64,000 bases of DNA from Streptomyces sp. NBC_00335 (lineage in GTDB: Bacteria > Actinomycetota > Actinomycetes > Streptomycetales > Streptomycetaceae). The notes under the pieces are model-generated. The model made no database searches. It was not told where the DNA came from and was given only the letters and a program-made list of their open reading frames with translations. Made by a program: the position numbers and the translations under genes. Shown in pieces: positions 37,910 to 45,433 of the stretch; the first letter of the stretch is position 1; each line of letters starts with the position of its first letter. The DNA lies in NCBI RefSeq assembly GCF_036127095.1, contig NZ_CP108006.1, forward strand, positions 5,633,501 through 5,697,500, given 5' to 3'.

Positions 37910-37950
37910 GGGCTGCTGGGATGACCGGTGCCCGGTCATCCCAGCAGCCC
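37910..37950 (+). terminator. 19-bp perfect hairpin after the ABC operon
   Basis: Arms GGGCTGCTGGGATGACCGG and its complement with a 3-base loop, 124 bases after the permease stop. The longest perfect small-loop stem in the window. Confidence 0.75.
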
Positions 37951-37971
37951 GCAGCCCAAGGCCCCGGGCCC

Positions 37972-38192
37972 GGCGTTTGCACCCCGAAGTCCGGGCCCTT
38001 CCAGCCGCCCGGGGTTTGCCCCCCGGGGTCTGGGCACTTCCAGTTGTCCGGACCCCGGGTTCTGGGCCCTTCCAGCTGTCCGGCGTTTACACCCTGGGGT
38101 CCGGGCCCTTCCAGCCGTCCGGCGTTTGCCCCCGGGGTCTGGGCACCTTCAGCCGTCCGGCGTTTGAGGACCGGGGTCTGGGGCGGAGCCCC
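37972..38192. repeat. tandem array of about 40-bp units
   Basis: Five to six degenerate copies, each starting GGCGTTTGC(C/A)CCC and running through GGGGTCTGGGC(C/A)C to TTCCAGCCGTCCG, at about 37972, 38011, 38051 (shortened), 38082, 38121 and 38159. The last copy merges into the dispersed repeat family (GGCGTTTGAGGACCGGGGTC), from which the array seems to have grown. Confidence 0.75.
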
Positions 38193-38315
38193 AGAGGGGT
38201 CCGGGCACAGCCCGGCACCCCTCCCCAGCCCGTCCGGCGCTTGAGGACCGGGTCAGGGCCGGCCCTGGGAACGGTGGAAGGGTGGGTAGGGGACTTCGCC
38301 CCGCAGGGCCGCCCC
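38159..38315. repeat. dispersed GC-rich intergenic repeat, copy D
   Basis: GGCGTTTGAGGACCGGGGTC, GGGGCGGAGCCCC, then CCGTCCGGCGCTTGAGGACC and CTGGGAACGGTGGAAGGG, ending CCCCGCAGGGC. The second half is nearly identical to copy C. Confidence 0.7.
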
Positions 38316-38578
38316 CACGCGCAGCGACGCCGCGTACCTGCTCCGGCCCGAGGGGCACCACCGTGGTTCCGGGAAGGCCCCGGGCAGCAGCACAGCCCAG
38401 ACGGCGGCCCAGCCAAGACGGCGGCACGGCCCCGGGCAGCGGCCCCCCCAGACGGCGGCACACCCAGGGCAGCGGCCCACCCCAGGCGGCGCCACCCCGC
38501 AGCGCCACACCCGCGCCCCCGACCACTCGCTCAGGATTGGCCCGCCCGCCGCCCCGAGGCGACACATACCGTGCCCCC

Positions 38579-40039
38579 ATGGACCGCACCCTCGCCGCCG
38601 ACCTGTCCCGCCTCCCCGAGCTCCTCGACGCCACCCGCGACGCCGCCGCCGCGACACTCGCAACGCTGGACACGCGTCCCGTCGTACCACTACGAGCCCC
38701 CGCGGACCCGACCCAGCCGACCCAGCCGACCCAGCCGACCCAGCCGACCCATCCGACCCATCCGACCCAGCCGACCCCGACCCCACCGCTCCCCGAACAC
38801 GGCACCGGCACCAAGGCCGCCCTCGCAGCCTTCGCGGAGCGCTGGGCACCCCGCCTGTCGGCCTCCGCCGGCCCCCGCTACCTCGGCTTCGTCACCGGCG
38901 GCGCCACCCCCGCCGCCCTCGCGGGCGACTGGCTCACCGCGGCCCACGACCAGAACTCCAACTCCGCCCTGGACGGCGGAGGTCAGGACCTCGAACGCGA
39001 AACCATCACCTGGCTCCGCGAGCTGTTCCACCTCTCCGCCGCCCACACCGGCACCTTCGTCAGCGGCGCCACCATGTCCAACACCACCGGCCTCGCCATC
39101 GCCCGCGAATGGCTCGGCGAACGCCTCGGCGTCTCCCCGGCCGAGGACGGCGCCGCCGCCCTCGGCCCGGTCCGCGTCCTCTCCGGAGCCCCGCACTCCT
39201 CCATCGCGAAGGCGCTCTCCGTCCTCGGCCTCGGCCGCAGTTCCCTCGTCCCCGTCCCCACCCTGCCCGGCCGCGAGGCCGTCGACCCGGCCGCCCTGGA
39301 CCGCGCCCTCGCCGACACGCCCGGCCGGCCCGCCGTGGTCGTCGCCAACGCCGGCACCGTCAACACTGTGGACTTCGACGACCTCCGCGCCATCGCCGCA
39401 CTCCGCGAACGCCACGACTTCTGGCTGCACACGGACGCCGCCTTCGGCGCGTTCGCGGCGCTCTCGCCGGCCCACGCCCACCTCACCGACGGCCTCGACG
39501 CCTCCGACTCGATCTGCGTCGACCTGCACAAATGGCTCAACGTCCCCTATGACAGTGCCGTTCAGTTCACCCGCCGCCGCGATCTCCAGGCCCGCGTCTT
39601 CCAGAACGCCGCCACCTACCTCGGCCCGCTCTCAGAAGAACCCGACCTGGTCCACCTCACCCCGGAGAACTCCCACCGGCTGCGCGCCCTCGCCGCCTGG
39701 TTCACGCTGCGCGCCTACGGCCGCGAGGGCCACCGCGAGATCGTGGAACGGGACATCGCCTGCGCCCGCTCCCTCGGCGAATCCCTCACACAGGACCCGC
39801 ACTTCACGGTCCTCGCCCCCGTCCGCCTGAACGTCGTCTGCTTCACCCTCGCCGACGCTCCCACCCGGGCCCGCCTGACAGCCCTGCGCGAAGCCGCCGG
39901 ACCGGAGGTGTTCGTCACCCCCACGACCTACGCGGGAACCCCGGCCCTGCGCGCCGCGTTCTCCAACTGGCGCACCACACAAGCAGACGTACGCCGAATC
40001 GCGCAGGCCCTCCACAAGGCGGCGAAGGAGCTCGGATGA
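38579..40039 (+). CDS. pyridoxal phosphate-dependent decarboxylase (group II)
   Basis: A 486-residue PLP enzyme of the aromatic/diaminobutyrate/glutamate decarboxylase superfamily. The start is ATG 38579 (MDRTLAADLSRLPELLD). Motifs: GPRYLGFVTGGATPAAL, FVSGATMSNTTGLAIAREW, NAGTVNTVDFDDL, HTDAAFGAFAAL and the PLP-lysine site VDLHKWLNVPYD. Residues about 44-70 are a PTQ/PTH repeat encoded by 9-bp tandem repeats, probably a flexible linker. The substrate is uncertain. The stop overlaps the HD-domain gene by four bases. Confidence 0.88.
   Translation: MDRTLAADLSRLPELLDATRDAAAATLATLDTRPVVPLRAPADPTQPTQPTQPTQPTHPTHPTQPTPTPPLPEHGTGTKAALAAFAERWAPRLSASAGPRYLGFVTGGATPAALAGDWLTAAHDQNSNSALDGGGQDLERETITWLRELFHLSAAHTGTFVSGATMSNTTGLAIAREWLGERLGVSPAEDGAAALGPVRVLSGAPHSSIAKALSVLGLGRSSLVPVPTLPGREAVDPAALDRALADTPGRPAVVVANAGTVNTVDFDDLRAIAALRERHDFWLHTDAAFGAFAALSPAHAHLTDGLDASDSICVDLHKWLNVPYDSAVQFTRRRDLQARVFQNAATYLGPLSEEPDLVHLTPENSHRLRALAAWFTLRAYGREGHREIVERDIACARSLGESLTQDPHFTVLAPVRLNVVCFTLADAPTRARLTALREAAGPEVFVTPTTYAGTPALRAAFSNWRTTQADVRRIAQALHKAAKELG
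38708..38770 (+). repeat. 9-bp coding tandem repeat (Pro-Thr-Gln/His)
   Basis: Seven units of CCGACCCAG (two read CCGACCCAT) inside the decarboxylase gene, followed by a partial unit. Encodes a PTQPTQPTH-type linker; copy number is likely to vary between strains. Confidence 0.85.
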
Positions 40040-40491
40040 CGCACAGCCCACTCACCCTCATCGAGGTCGAGGCCCTCGCCCGCACCGCGCACGAGGGCCA
40101 GACCGACAAGGCCGGCAGGCCGTACGCGGAACACCTCGCCGCCGTCGCCGAGGGCGTCCGCGCCCGCGGCGGCACCGCCGAACAGCAGGCGGCGGCCTGG
40201 CTCCACGACGCGATCGAGGACGAAGCCCTCACCCCGGCCTGGCTGGAATCGGCCGAACTGCCCCAGTCCGTCAAGGACATGATCTTGGCCGTCACCAAAC
40301 GCCCCGGCGAACCGGTCGAGGCGTACACGGCCCGCATCCTCGCCACCCCCGGCGCCCTCCTGGTCAAGGAGGCCGACCTGGCCCACAACGCGGACCCCGC
40401 CCGCCTCGCGGTCCTCGACGCCCCCACCCGCGACAGGCTGTCCGGGAAGTACGCCTATGTCCGCTCCCTCCTGGGCCTCACCACCCCCTGA
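40036..40491 (+). CDS. HD-domain protein
   Basis: A 151-residue metal-dependent phosphohydrolase-type protein overlapping the decarboxylase stop (ATGA). It resembles the N-terminal hydrolase half of RelA/SpoT-like proteins: TAHEGQTDKAGRPYAEHLAAVAEG, AAWLHDAIEDEAL with the HD pair, LAVTKRPGEPVEAYTARI and LLVKEADLAHNADPARL. It may act on nucleotide second messengers; the true substrate is unknown. Confidence 0.85.
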   Translation: MTHSPLTLIEVEALARTAHEGQTDKAGRPYAEHLAAVAEGVRARGGTAEQQAAAWLHDAIEDEALTPAWLESAELPQSVKDMILAVTKRPGEPVEAYTARILATPGALLVKEADLAHNADPARLAVLDAPTRDRLSGKYAYVRSLLGLTTP

Positions 40492-40621
40492 CGCAAAAGC
40501 GTCACCGTCTCTTCGCCACGGGACGGATAGCCGGGGCCCGTTGGTGGGAGGATGGAGCATGTGGGGGTGCGCACGGCCGCGCCCCGGGCCGACCAGGGGA
40601 CGACCGAAGGTGTGATCAGAA

Positions 40622-40816
40622 GTGGCCATTTCGCTGTCAGTGGTAGTCCTGTTGGCGATCATCCTCGTGGTGCTCGTCCGCGGAGGCCACCTCAAGGCCG
40701 GCCCCGCGATCGTCGCGGTCCTCTTCGGCTTCTTCCTCGCCTCCAGCTCCATCGCCCCGGACGTAAACCGCTTCCTGAACTCCCTCGCGGACACCATCGC
40801 GGGCATCAAGCTCTGA
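40622..40816 (+). CDS. small membrane protein, Spd-like
   Basis: A 64-residue protein starting at GTG 40622. It consists of two hydrophobic helices (SVVVLLAIILVVLV and PAIVAVLFGFFLASSS) joined by GGHLKAG, ending APDVNRFLNSLADTIAGIKL. Its second half resembles the 52-residue protein at 54333 in the element's transfer operon (GFFLASSSIAPDVN compared with GFLLADSFLAPAID). It lies just outside the element, 500 bases left of attL. Function unknown. Confidence 0.65.
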   Translation: MAISLSVVVLLAIILVVLVRGGHLKAGPAIVAVLFGFFLASSSIAPDVNRFLNSLADTIAGIKL

Positions 40817-40839
40817 CCCGTCCCGCCCGGTGACCGCGG

Positions 40840-41190
40840 TCAATTGGCCGACTGCAGACGCTCGGTGACGGCTGCCAGCGACCCGCTGCACTGGTCGCCC
40901 GCGAGGGAGCCGAGGGCGGCACCGGCCATGACGAACGCGTCGAGGAAGCGGGAGCCGCCCGAGGCGTGGAGGTTGCCCAGCTTGTGGGCCATGTACGCCG
41001 TTCCGCCGGCGCAGGCCGCCTTGTAGATGCTCTCCAAGTTCGGCGAGAGATCGGTCGTCAGGGCGGACGGTGCCGTGGTGCGCGCGGAGGTGCCCGCCGC
41101 GGCGGTGGTGTTCATCGCAGCGTCGATCATGCGGTTCGCGGCGTTGTCCACGGCTGCCGGGTTCTTGACCTCGCAGTGCCGGAACACCAA
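40840..41190 (-). CDS. hypothetical protein, probably 5'-truncated
   Basis: The most plausible starts are TTG 41190, eight bases after GGAGG, or GTG 41187; this gives about 116 residues with Ala/Thr-rich helical sequence. I do not recognise it. The same frame stays open and high in third-position GC for some 90 bases further upstream (about ADRLLERLPGFQTAHAPLIP) without a good start, and then decays close to the attL repeat at 41327. This suggests a gene whose 5' part was lost next to the tRNA integration site. A stop at 40840-40842 ends it. Confidence 0.45.
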   Translation of the reverse strand: MVFRHCEVKNPAAVDNAANRMIDAAMNTTAAAGTSARTTAPSALTTDLSPNLESIYKAACAGGTAYMAHKLGNLHASGGSRFLDAFVMAGAALGSLAGDQCSGSLAAVTERLQSAN

Positions 41191-41326
41191 TCCGATGGCC
41201 TCCGGGATGAGGGGGGCGTGCGCCGTCTGGAAGCCGGGCAGCCGCTCCAGCAGCCGGTCCGCGGCGGCGGTGCCCCTCGTATCGCTGCTCGCAGGACAGA
41301 CCCCGCAGGACAGGCGACGAACCCAG

Positions 41327-41428
41327 CGGGAACGACGAAGGGCCAGGTCGAGGAAACATCCTCTGACCTGGCCCTTTGCGTCTCTGAGCGGGTGACGGGA
41401 ATCGAACCCGCGTAGCTAGTTTGGAAGA
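41327..41428. repeat. attL, direct repeat with tRNA-Gly 3' half
   Basis: Identical over 102 bases to 57894-57995. It starts CGGGAACGACGAAGGGCC and ends AGCTAGTTTGGAAGA; the last base of identity falls in the tRNA anticodon loop. The hairpin GGGCCAGGTC / GACCTGGCCC is the tRNA-Gly terminator. Beyond 41428 the sequence departs from the tRNA (TCGCGTACC rather than CTAGTGC). Confidence 0.92.
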
Positions 41429-41552
41429 TCGCGTACCCGCCCCTGGCCCGACCAGCCAAGACGCTGACCAGCTCGTTCCTGGGATCCTCGCCGCCGTTCC
41501 CCTTCACTCCCCGCTCGCCGCCGCCCAACCAGACACGCGAAAGACACGACTT

Positions 41553-41912
41553 CTACGAGGTCTCTGAAGGACGCGAGTGAACGGGGACCTCCGTCACCGA
41601 CCTCTTCGCTGCCGTGTTCCGGGCGTGAGCCTCGCGTCGAAGACGTCGCTCATAGTCCGCGATCTGACGCGCCACGGACTCACTGGTAGCGGTTCGGATC
41701 ACCCGCTCGTTCTCGCGATCCACCAAGAACGGCCCGTTGCCCCCAGGCCGAGGGCGCTGCCCACTCCGCCCCTCACCGACTGCTCCCCAGTAGAAGAGCC
41801 ATCCGAACGCGAGCTGCTGCACCCGGAGAATCCCAAGCTCATACTCCACACACTCCCGCACTTGCACGATCTCGGCGAGCACCAGCCGGCGGGCGTCCTC
41901 CTCAGTCAACAT
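41553..41912 (-). CDS. Imm35/YrhB-like immunity-type protein
   Basis: A 119-residue protein starting at ATG 41912 (MLTEEDARRLVLAEI). It shows the pattern LAFGWLFYWGAV, GNGPFLVDRENERVIRTATSE and IADYERRLRRE, resembling YrhB/Imm35-type small proteins that often neutralise polymorphic toxins. No toxin gene is nearby, so it may be an orphan immunity gene or serve another role. It is the first gene inside attL, on the minus strand with the next one. Confidence 0.55.
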   Translation of the reverse strand: MLTEEDARRLVLAEIVQVRECVEYELGILRVQQLAFGWLFYWGAVGEGRSGQRPRPGGNGPFLVDRENERVIRTATSESVARQIADYERRLRREAHARNTAAKRSVTEVPVHSRPSETS

Positions 41913-41931
41913 CGTTCGATGGTGCCACGCG

Positions 41932-42234
41932 TCATCCACCCATGTTGATGTCAGCGCTGGATGTCAGACCCTCGTCCTGCGACTGCTCCAGACCTTCCAG
42001 GAACGCGTTGTGGAAGTCGCGCTCGACAGCTCGGCAGGGCGCGCTGAAGAACATGCGCTGGGCATCACCGAGCCCGCATCCCACCACCTGCATGGTGACC
42101 CTGACGGCGTCCACCCCGTCGCAGCCCCGCTCCTTCAAGAACTCCTGCAGGGCGTTCCCGTCGCGCCTCGCCGCCCAGACGGGTCCCGCGACTGCGGTCA
42201 TATCTGCGATCCGAGCCATACGTACGGCATCCAC
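41932..42234 (-). CDS. hypothetical small protein
   Basis: A 100-residue protein. GTG 42234 follows GGGGGAAG closely; ATG 42219 is an alternative. A central segment (LKERGCDGVDAVRVTMQVVGCGLGDAQRMFFSAP) weakly resembles the ribosomal L7/L12 C-terminal fold pattern seen in small actinobacterial proteins; otherwise unknown. Codon use is less GC-biased than the core genes. It lies between the GntR gene (minus, 50 bases upstream) and the Imm35-like gene, possibly one transcript. Confidence 0.55.
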   Translation of the reverse strand: MDAVRMARIADMTAVAGPVWAARRDGNALQEFLKERGCDGVDAVRVTMQVVGCGLGDAQRMFFSAPCRAVERDFHNAFLEGLEQSQDEGLTSSADINMGG

Positions 42235-42284
42235 TACGCTTCCCCCTGCTCCTGGACCCGACAGGCCAGACGGCGCCACCCGCG

Positions 42285-43040
42285 CTAGCGGCTGATCGGA
42301 ACCTCGTAGACGATCTCGCACAACGCGACGGGAATGACAATGTCCGCCGTCTCCACGGGCTGCCCCTGGTCGCTGTAGTAGGTCCTCCGAATGTGCGTGA
42401 CCAGAGCGGCCTTCTGAATCCCGAGGAACGATGCTTCCTCGGCGGTCGCCTGCCGCGGCTCCGGCTGCTCTACGGCGTGGCTGACCGTGATCCCAATGAC
42501 GGCCATCCGGTTCACAACACCAACGCCGGCGTGCGGCCCACCCTCCGGCAGGACCACGAGCGTGCCGGCGGTGAGCTCGTACGGCTCCCAACTCGTCGAC
42601 AGCTGCACAGGCCTGCCATCGGCAAGGAACTCGTACACAGTGCGCACGCACAGCTCCCCAACCGGGATCCCGAGACGCGCGGCGATCTCGACCGGCGCGG
42701 GAACCTTCGCCTCGGTCCGACTCTCCCAGTTGCCCTGCCTACCCAAGGCCTGCATGTCCGCACGGAAAGGCGAACTGCCCGGCTGCTCACGAGCCGACGA
42801 CCGGACAACCCGCACACGCTGCCGCGGCTCCGCGACATACGTACCCGAGCCCGCTCGTCCCTCCAGCACACCCTGAGAGATCAAGAGCTCCTGCGCCCGG
42901 CGCACCACGTTCTCGCCGACACCACACTCCTCGGCGATCTGCGTCCGCGAGGGGAGCCGGTCACCAACGTTCCAGTCATGCTCCGCGATCCGCTGCCGCA
43001 GTACGTCGGCGATACGGAGATAAGGCGGCTGCTCAGGCAT
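42285..43040 (-). CDS. GntR/HutC-family regulator with UTRA domain (element GntR 1)
   Basis: A 251-residue repressor: winged HTH (PYLRIADVLRQRIAEHDWNVGDRLPSRTQIAEECGVGENVVRRA in two parts) followed by an effector-binding UTRA domain (about 85-245; ARLGIPVGELCVRTVYEFLADGRPVQLSTSWEPYE). Divergent from the small-gene run that begins at 43092. Two 12-bp palindromes (43050-43061, 43069-43080) lie in the 51-base space between start codons and probably are its operator, controlling both directions. Confidence 0.9.
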   Translation of the reverse strand: MPEQPPYLRIADVLRQRIAEHDWNVGDRLPSRTQIAEECGVGENVVRRAQELLISQGVLEGRAGSGTYVAEPRQRVRVVRSSAREQPGSSPFRADMQALGRQGNWESRTEAKVPAPVEIAARLGIPVGELCVRTVYEFLADGRPVQLSTSWEPYELTAGTLVVLPEGGPHAGVGVVNRMAVIGITVSHAVEQPEPRQATAEEASFLGIQKAALVTHIRRTYYSDQGQPVETADIVIPVALCEIVYEVPISR

Positions 43041-43049
43041 GTAGAAAAT

Positions 43050-43080
43050 CTAGTCCACTAGCTCTAATCTAGTTAACTAG
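43050..43080. promoter_or_regulatory. tandem palindromic operator of the divergent GntR
   Basis: CTAGTCCACTAG (43050-43061) and CTAGTTAACTAG (43069-43080), both within TCTAGT-N2-ACTAGC and spaced by 19 bp centre to centre, i.e. about two helical turns. The sites lie just upstream of the GntR gene start. Confidence 0.75.
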
Positions 43081-43091
43081 CTTCACTCAAC

Positions 43092-43397
43092 GTGTTCACT
43101 CGGCGACGGAGGCCCTCGGTGCCCGCTTCGGATTCAAGAGCCGAGAGCATCGCCGCCCGACTGTCCGCCATGGGCCTGACCACACGAGTGGAGGAGCACG
43201 CCCGCTACACGTCGATCGAAGCGGAGGTACCAGAAGCGCTGCCCGCCTCCACCTGGAGGGAGGTCCTGGAAGTGGCAGCGGAGGCCGACCGCTTCGGACT
43301 CCTAGCCAGCAGCTTGACCGGCCGCACCCTCTGGGCCGCCGTACGTAAAGCGGTCCCCGCGACGGGCGACGTCCGGGGACCTGGCCGACAGCAGTAG
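43092..43397 (+). CDS. hypothetical small protein of AICE/phage type
   Basis: A 101-residue hydrophilic protein from GTG 43092. It contains SRAESIAARLSAMGLTTRVEEHARYTSIEAEVPEALP in two parts and a helical end STWREVLEVAAEADRFG. It looks like a short element-encoded protein downstream of the GntR operator. No function recognised. The next gene follows after 12 bases. Confidence 0.7.
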   Translation: MFTRRRRPSVPASDSRAESIAARLSAMGLTTRVEEHARYTSIEAEVPEALPASTWREVLEVAAEADRFGLLASSLTGRTLWAAVRKAVPATGDVRGPGRQQ

Positions 43398-43409
43398 GAG
43401 CTGATCAGC

Positions 43410-43652
43410 ATGTCGAACCGTATGGTCCCCACAACCGCCCGCACCAGGGGGCGCCCCCTCCGGCCGGCATTACCGCCCGCCGCGGACCCCACCCCCTACC
43501 GGTCGAGCGCGTGCACGATCGGAACCCACCACGAGTGCGCGCAGTCGTCCCCCGCCACGGGTCCGGTAGGCGTCCCCGTGATCTACGAGGCCTGCGACTG
43601 CCCCTGCCACACCCCAAACGACCGGCCCGAACCGCGGCAGGTGACCCAGTGA
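43410..43652 (+). CDS. hypothetical Cys-rich small protein
   Basis: An 80-residue protein from ATG 43410. The C-terminal half has Cys/His pairs (SSACTIGTHHECA and YEACDCPCH) that could bind zinc. The Arg/Pro-rich N-terminus is probably disordered. Its stop overlaps the next GTG by three bases. Such small proteins recur in actinomycete elements; role unknown. Confidence 0.65.
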   Translation: MSNRMVPTTARTRGRPLRPALPPAADPTPYRSSACTIGTHHECAQSSPATGPVGVPVIYEACDCPCHTPNDRPEPRQVTQ

Positions 43653-43873
43653 GCGGATGGACCCCTAGCGGCGCCCTCGCCGCAAACGTCGAGATCACCT
43701 CGACCACCGTCCAACGCGGCGACGTAATCCAGATCGGTGGCCAACCGTGCCGCGTCATCGACCTGATCCAACTCCCCGCCAGCGCGAAGCGACTCTGCTT
43801 CGAGTCGGGCGAACTCCTGACCATGCACGCCCGAACCCGCTTCATCGCCCTCCGAATGCGGAGGAACTGGTGA
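43649..43873 (+). CDS. hypothetical small protein
   Basis: A 74-residue beta-rich protein starting at GTG 43649, overlapping the preceding stop (GTGA). Sequence such as TTVQRGDVIQIGGQPCRVIDLIQLP suggests a small beta-barrel. Its stop overlaps the next GTG. No family recognised. Confidence 0.6.
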   Translation: MSGWTPSGALAANVEITSTTVQRGDVIQIGGQPCRVIDLIQLPASAKRLCFESGELLTMHARTRFIALRMRRNW

Positions 43874-44598
43874 CCCAACCCGCCCCGTCCCGCCGCCACG
43901 CCATCGCCGAGGACCTCCGTAACCAGATCTCGAAGGGTCACTTGAAGGCCGGCGAACGCCTCCCCTCTGAAGCCCGCCTGGCCGCCCACTACGAGGTCAG
44001 CACACCCACGCTCCGGAGCGCCCTCGCGCTCCTCCAGGGCGAAGGCCTAGTAGAGAAGATCCACGGCAGCGGCAACTTCGTCCGCCACCCACTCCGCAGG
44101 ACCACGTACATCGGCGGCGGACACACGCCGAGCGCACCGACCCAGGCCGAGGAGGCTCTCCACACCACAGTCCGCGCCACCAACCTCCGAGCGCACGGCC
44201 ATCTGACCGTCCTCCTCAAGGTCTCGCCCCGCAGCCCGTTGACTGAGTTCCTCTGCCTTAGCCACGAGGGGAAGACACCGCACAGCCTTGCCCGCATCTA
44301 CGTCCCCCGAGACCTGGCGCCGACCAGCGTCCCGGAAGGACTGCTCACCGCACGAGTGCCAGACCAGCGCCCACCACTGTCCGTGGTCCAGGAAACGGTC
44401 AGCACCCGCCTCCCAACTCCAGTCGAAGCGACAACCCTTCGCATCAGCCCGACCCTGGCCATCCTCTCGATCACACGCGTGGCAAGCGACACGACCGGCC
44501 GCGTGGTCGAGGCGGCCCTCCTGACCCTCCCAGGCGACCGCGCCGATGCCGTCTTCACCACGCACCACACGACCGAAGACAGGAGGGCGGAACGATGA
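43870..44598 (+). CDS. GntR-family regulator with UTRA domain (element GntR 2)
   Basis: A 242-residue regulator starting at GTG 43870, coupled to the previous stop. HTH: IAEDLRNQISKGHLKAGERLPSEARLAAHYEVSTPTLRSAL in two parts; UTRA domain from about residue 75 (HTPSAPTQAEEALHTTV ... RIYVPRDLAPTSVPEG). It sits inside the small-gene operon rather than at its head, so it may regulate a distant promoter of the element. Its stop overlaps the next ATG. Confidence 0.85.
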   Translation: MTQPAPSRRHAIAEDLRNQISKGHLKAGERLPSEARLAAHYEVSTPTLRSALALLQGEGLVEKIHGSGNFVRHPLRRTTYIGGGHTPSAPTQAEEALHTTVRATNLRAHGHLTVLLKVSPRSPLTEFLCLSHEGKTPHSLARIYVPRDLAPTSVPEGLLTARVPDQRPPLSVVQETVSTRLPTPVEATTLRISPTLAILSITRVASDTTGRVVEAALLTLPGDRADAVFTTHHTTEDRRAER

Positions 44599-44939
44599 CA
44601 CCCCACAACGAGCTGCGACTCCTGCCGTGGTCGGGCCCCGACGGCAAGCCCTGTTTCCTAAGCGCCGACGACACCCCCGGCTACCTGTCCCGGATCGCTG
44701 ACAATGCCGAGGCGATGCAACTCGACTTGGGCACCGAGCTCATGGACCACGCACTCGACGTACTCGCCGGTAAGGAAGCTGACCCGGACGAAATCCGCGT
44801 CCTGGCGGCAGACCTGACCAGAGCACTGCGAGACACAGTCCGCGTAGCAATCAGCCGCGGCCACCGCCTAGAGACATCGGCAGCATCCGCTCGCGGAGAA
44901 CGCGAAGTCGCACCTCGTCCGCCAACAGCCGTGGGCTAG
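44595..44939 (+). CDS. hypothetical protein
   Basis: A 114-residue protein from ATG 44595, coupled by overlap to the GntR gene. It is helical and acidic (RIADNAEAMQLDLGTELMDHALDVLAGKEADPDEIRVL) with a disordered Arg-rich tail. A terminator hairpin (44954-44991) follows, closing a run of five tightly packed genes from 43092. Unknown function. Confidence 0.65.
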   Translation: MTPHNELRLLPWSGPDGKPCFLSADDTPGYLSRIADNAEAMQLDLGTELMDHALDVLAGKEADPDEIRVLAADLTRALRDTVRVAISRGHRLETSAASARGEREVAPRPPTAVG

Positions 44940-44953
44940 CGCGACCCCCAACG

Positions 44954-44991
44954 ACAGCAAGCCTCCAGACGAGCGCTGGGGGCTTCGCTGT
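44954..44991 (+). terminator. hairpin terminator of the small-gene run
   Basis: Imperfect arms ACAGCAAGCCTCCAG / CTGGGGGCTTCGCTGT with a 7-base loop, 15 bases after the 44939 stop. Confidence 0.6.
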
Positions 44992-45071
44992 GTGCGTTGC
45001 GACTTTCCAAGCCAGTTGCTGTTCCATGGCCTCGTGTACGAGGCTGTCCACCTGCGTTCACGCCCTGGCGG

Positions 45072-45145
45072 CATCTCAGTTGAGTTCGGTTGCCGTCCCG
45101 CCCTGAGGGCCGTGAACCGAACTGAACGGGACGGAAACTGAGATG
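45072..45145 (+). promoter_or_regulatory. nested inverted repeat covering a start codon
   Basis: Outer arms CATCTCAGTT (45072-45081) / AACTGAGATG (45136-45145), a second pair CGTCCCG / CGGGACG, and an inner pair GTTCGGTT / AACCGAAC. The right outer arm contains the ATG of 45143-45421, so a hairpin in the mRNA would sequester the start, or the repeat is a compound operator. Confidence 0.5.
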
Positions 45146-45421
45146 GGGGCTCCGGTGGAACGAGTAGAGGCTGAGCTGTTCACCTACGGCGGGAACGACG
45201 CCGTGGTGCGCCTCCAGGGCCGCAAGTTTCCTGGTGTCCTGATCCAAGGGGACACCCTCAGCAGCCTCCAAGGGGATGTGGCCGAGCTGATCGAGTTGTG
45301 TACCGCGGGCGACCTGGAAGAGGCCAAGTACGTGGCGGGCCTCATCCATGCCGACCTGCGGGAGAAGCTCAAGCGCTACACCGAAGCGCTGGAGGCCCAC
45401 GGGATCTCCCGCCCTTTCTGA
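45143..45421 (+). CDS. conserved small protein (DUF6959-like)
   Basis: A 92-residue protein: VERVEAELFTYGGNDAVVRLQGRKFPGVLIQGDTLSSLQGDV in two parts followed by a helical half (LCTAGDLEEAKYVAGLIHADLREKLKRY). It resembles the small DUF6959-type proteins of actinobacteria, from memory only. A single gene behind a nested inverted repeat. The first of the imperfect 23-nt repeats that frame the cargo segment begins 13 bases after its stop. Confidence 0.65.
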   Translation: MGAPVERVEAELFTYGGNDAVVRLQGRKFPGVLIQGDTLSSLQGDVAELIELCTAGDLEEAKYVAGLIHADLREKLKRYTEALEAHGISRPF

Positions 45422-45433
45422 TCTGTAGCTGCA

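Larger units (their letters stand above)
37787..38578. other. 792-bp repeat-rich intergenic island 2
   Basis: No convincing gene. It holds a strong hairpin (37910-37950), a tandem array of about 40-bp units (37972-38192), copy D of the dispersed repeat (about 38159-38315) and unassigned GC-rich sequence up to the decarboxylase start. Confidence 0.7.

Noticed and set aside
37972..38192. Possible CRISPR array in the second repeat island
   Set aside because: Degenerate head-to-tail repeats without spacers; derived from a dispersed intergenic repeat.
40637..41359. Longer minus-strand frame near attL
   Set aside because: Passes through the small membrane-protein gene antisense and shows no coding bias; the 40840-41190 frame has better GC3.
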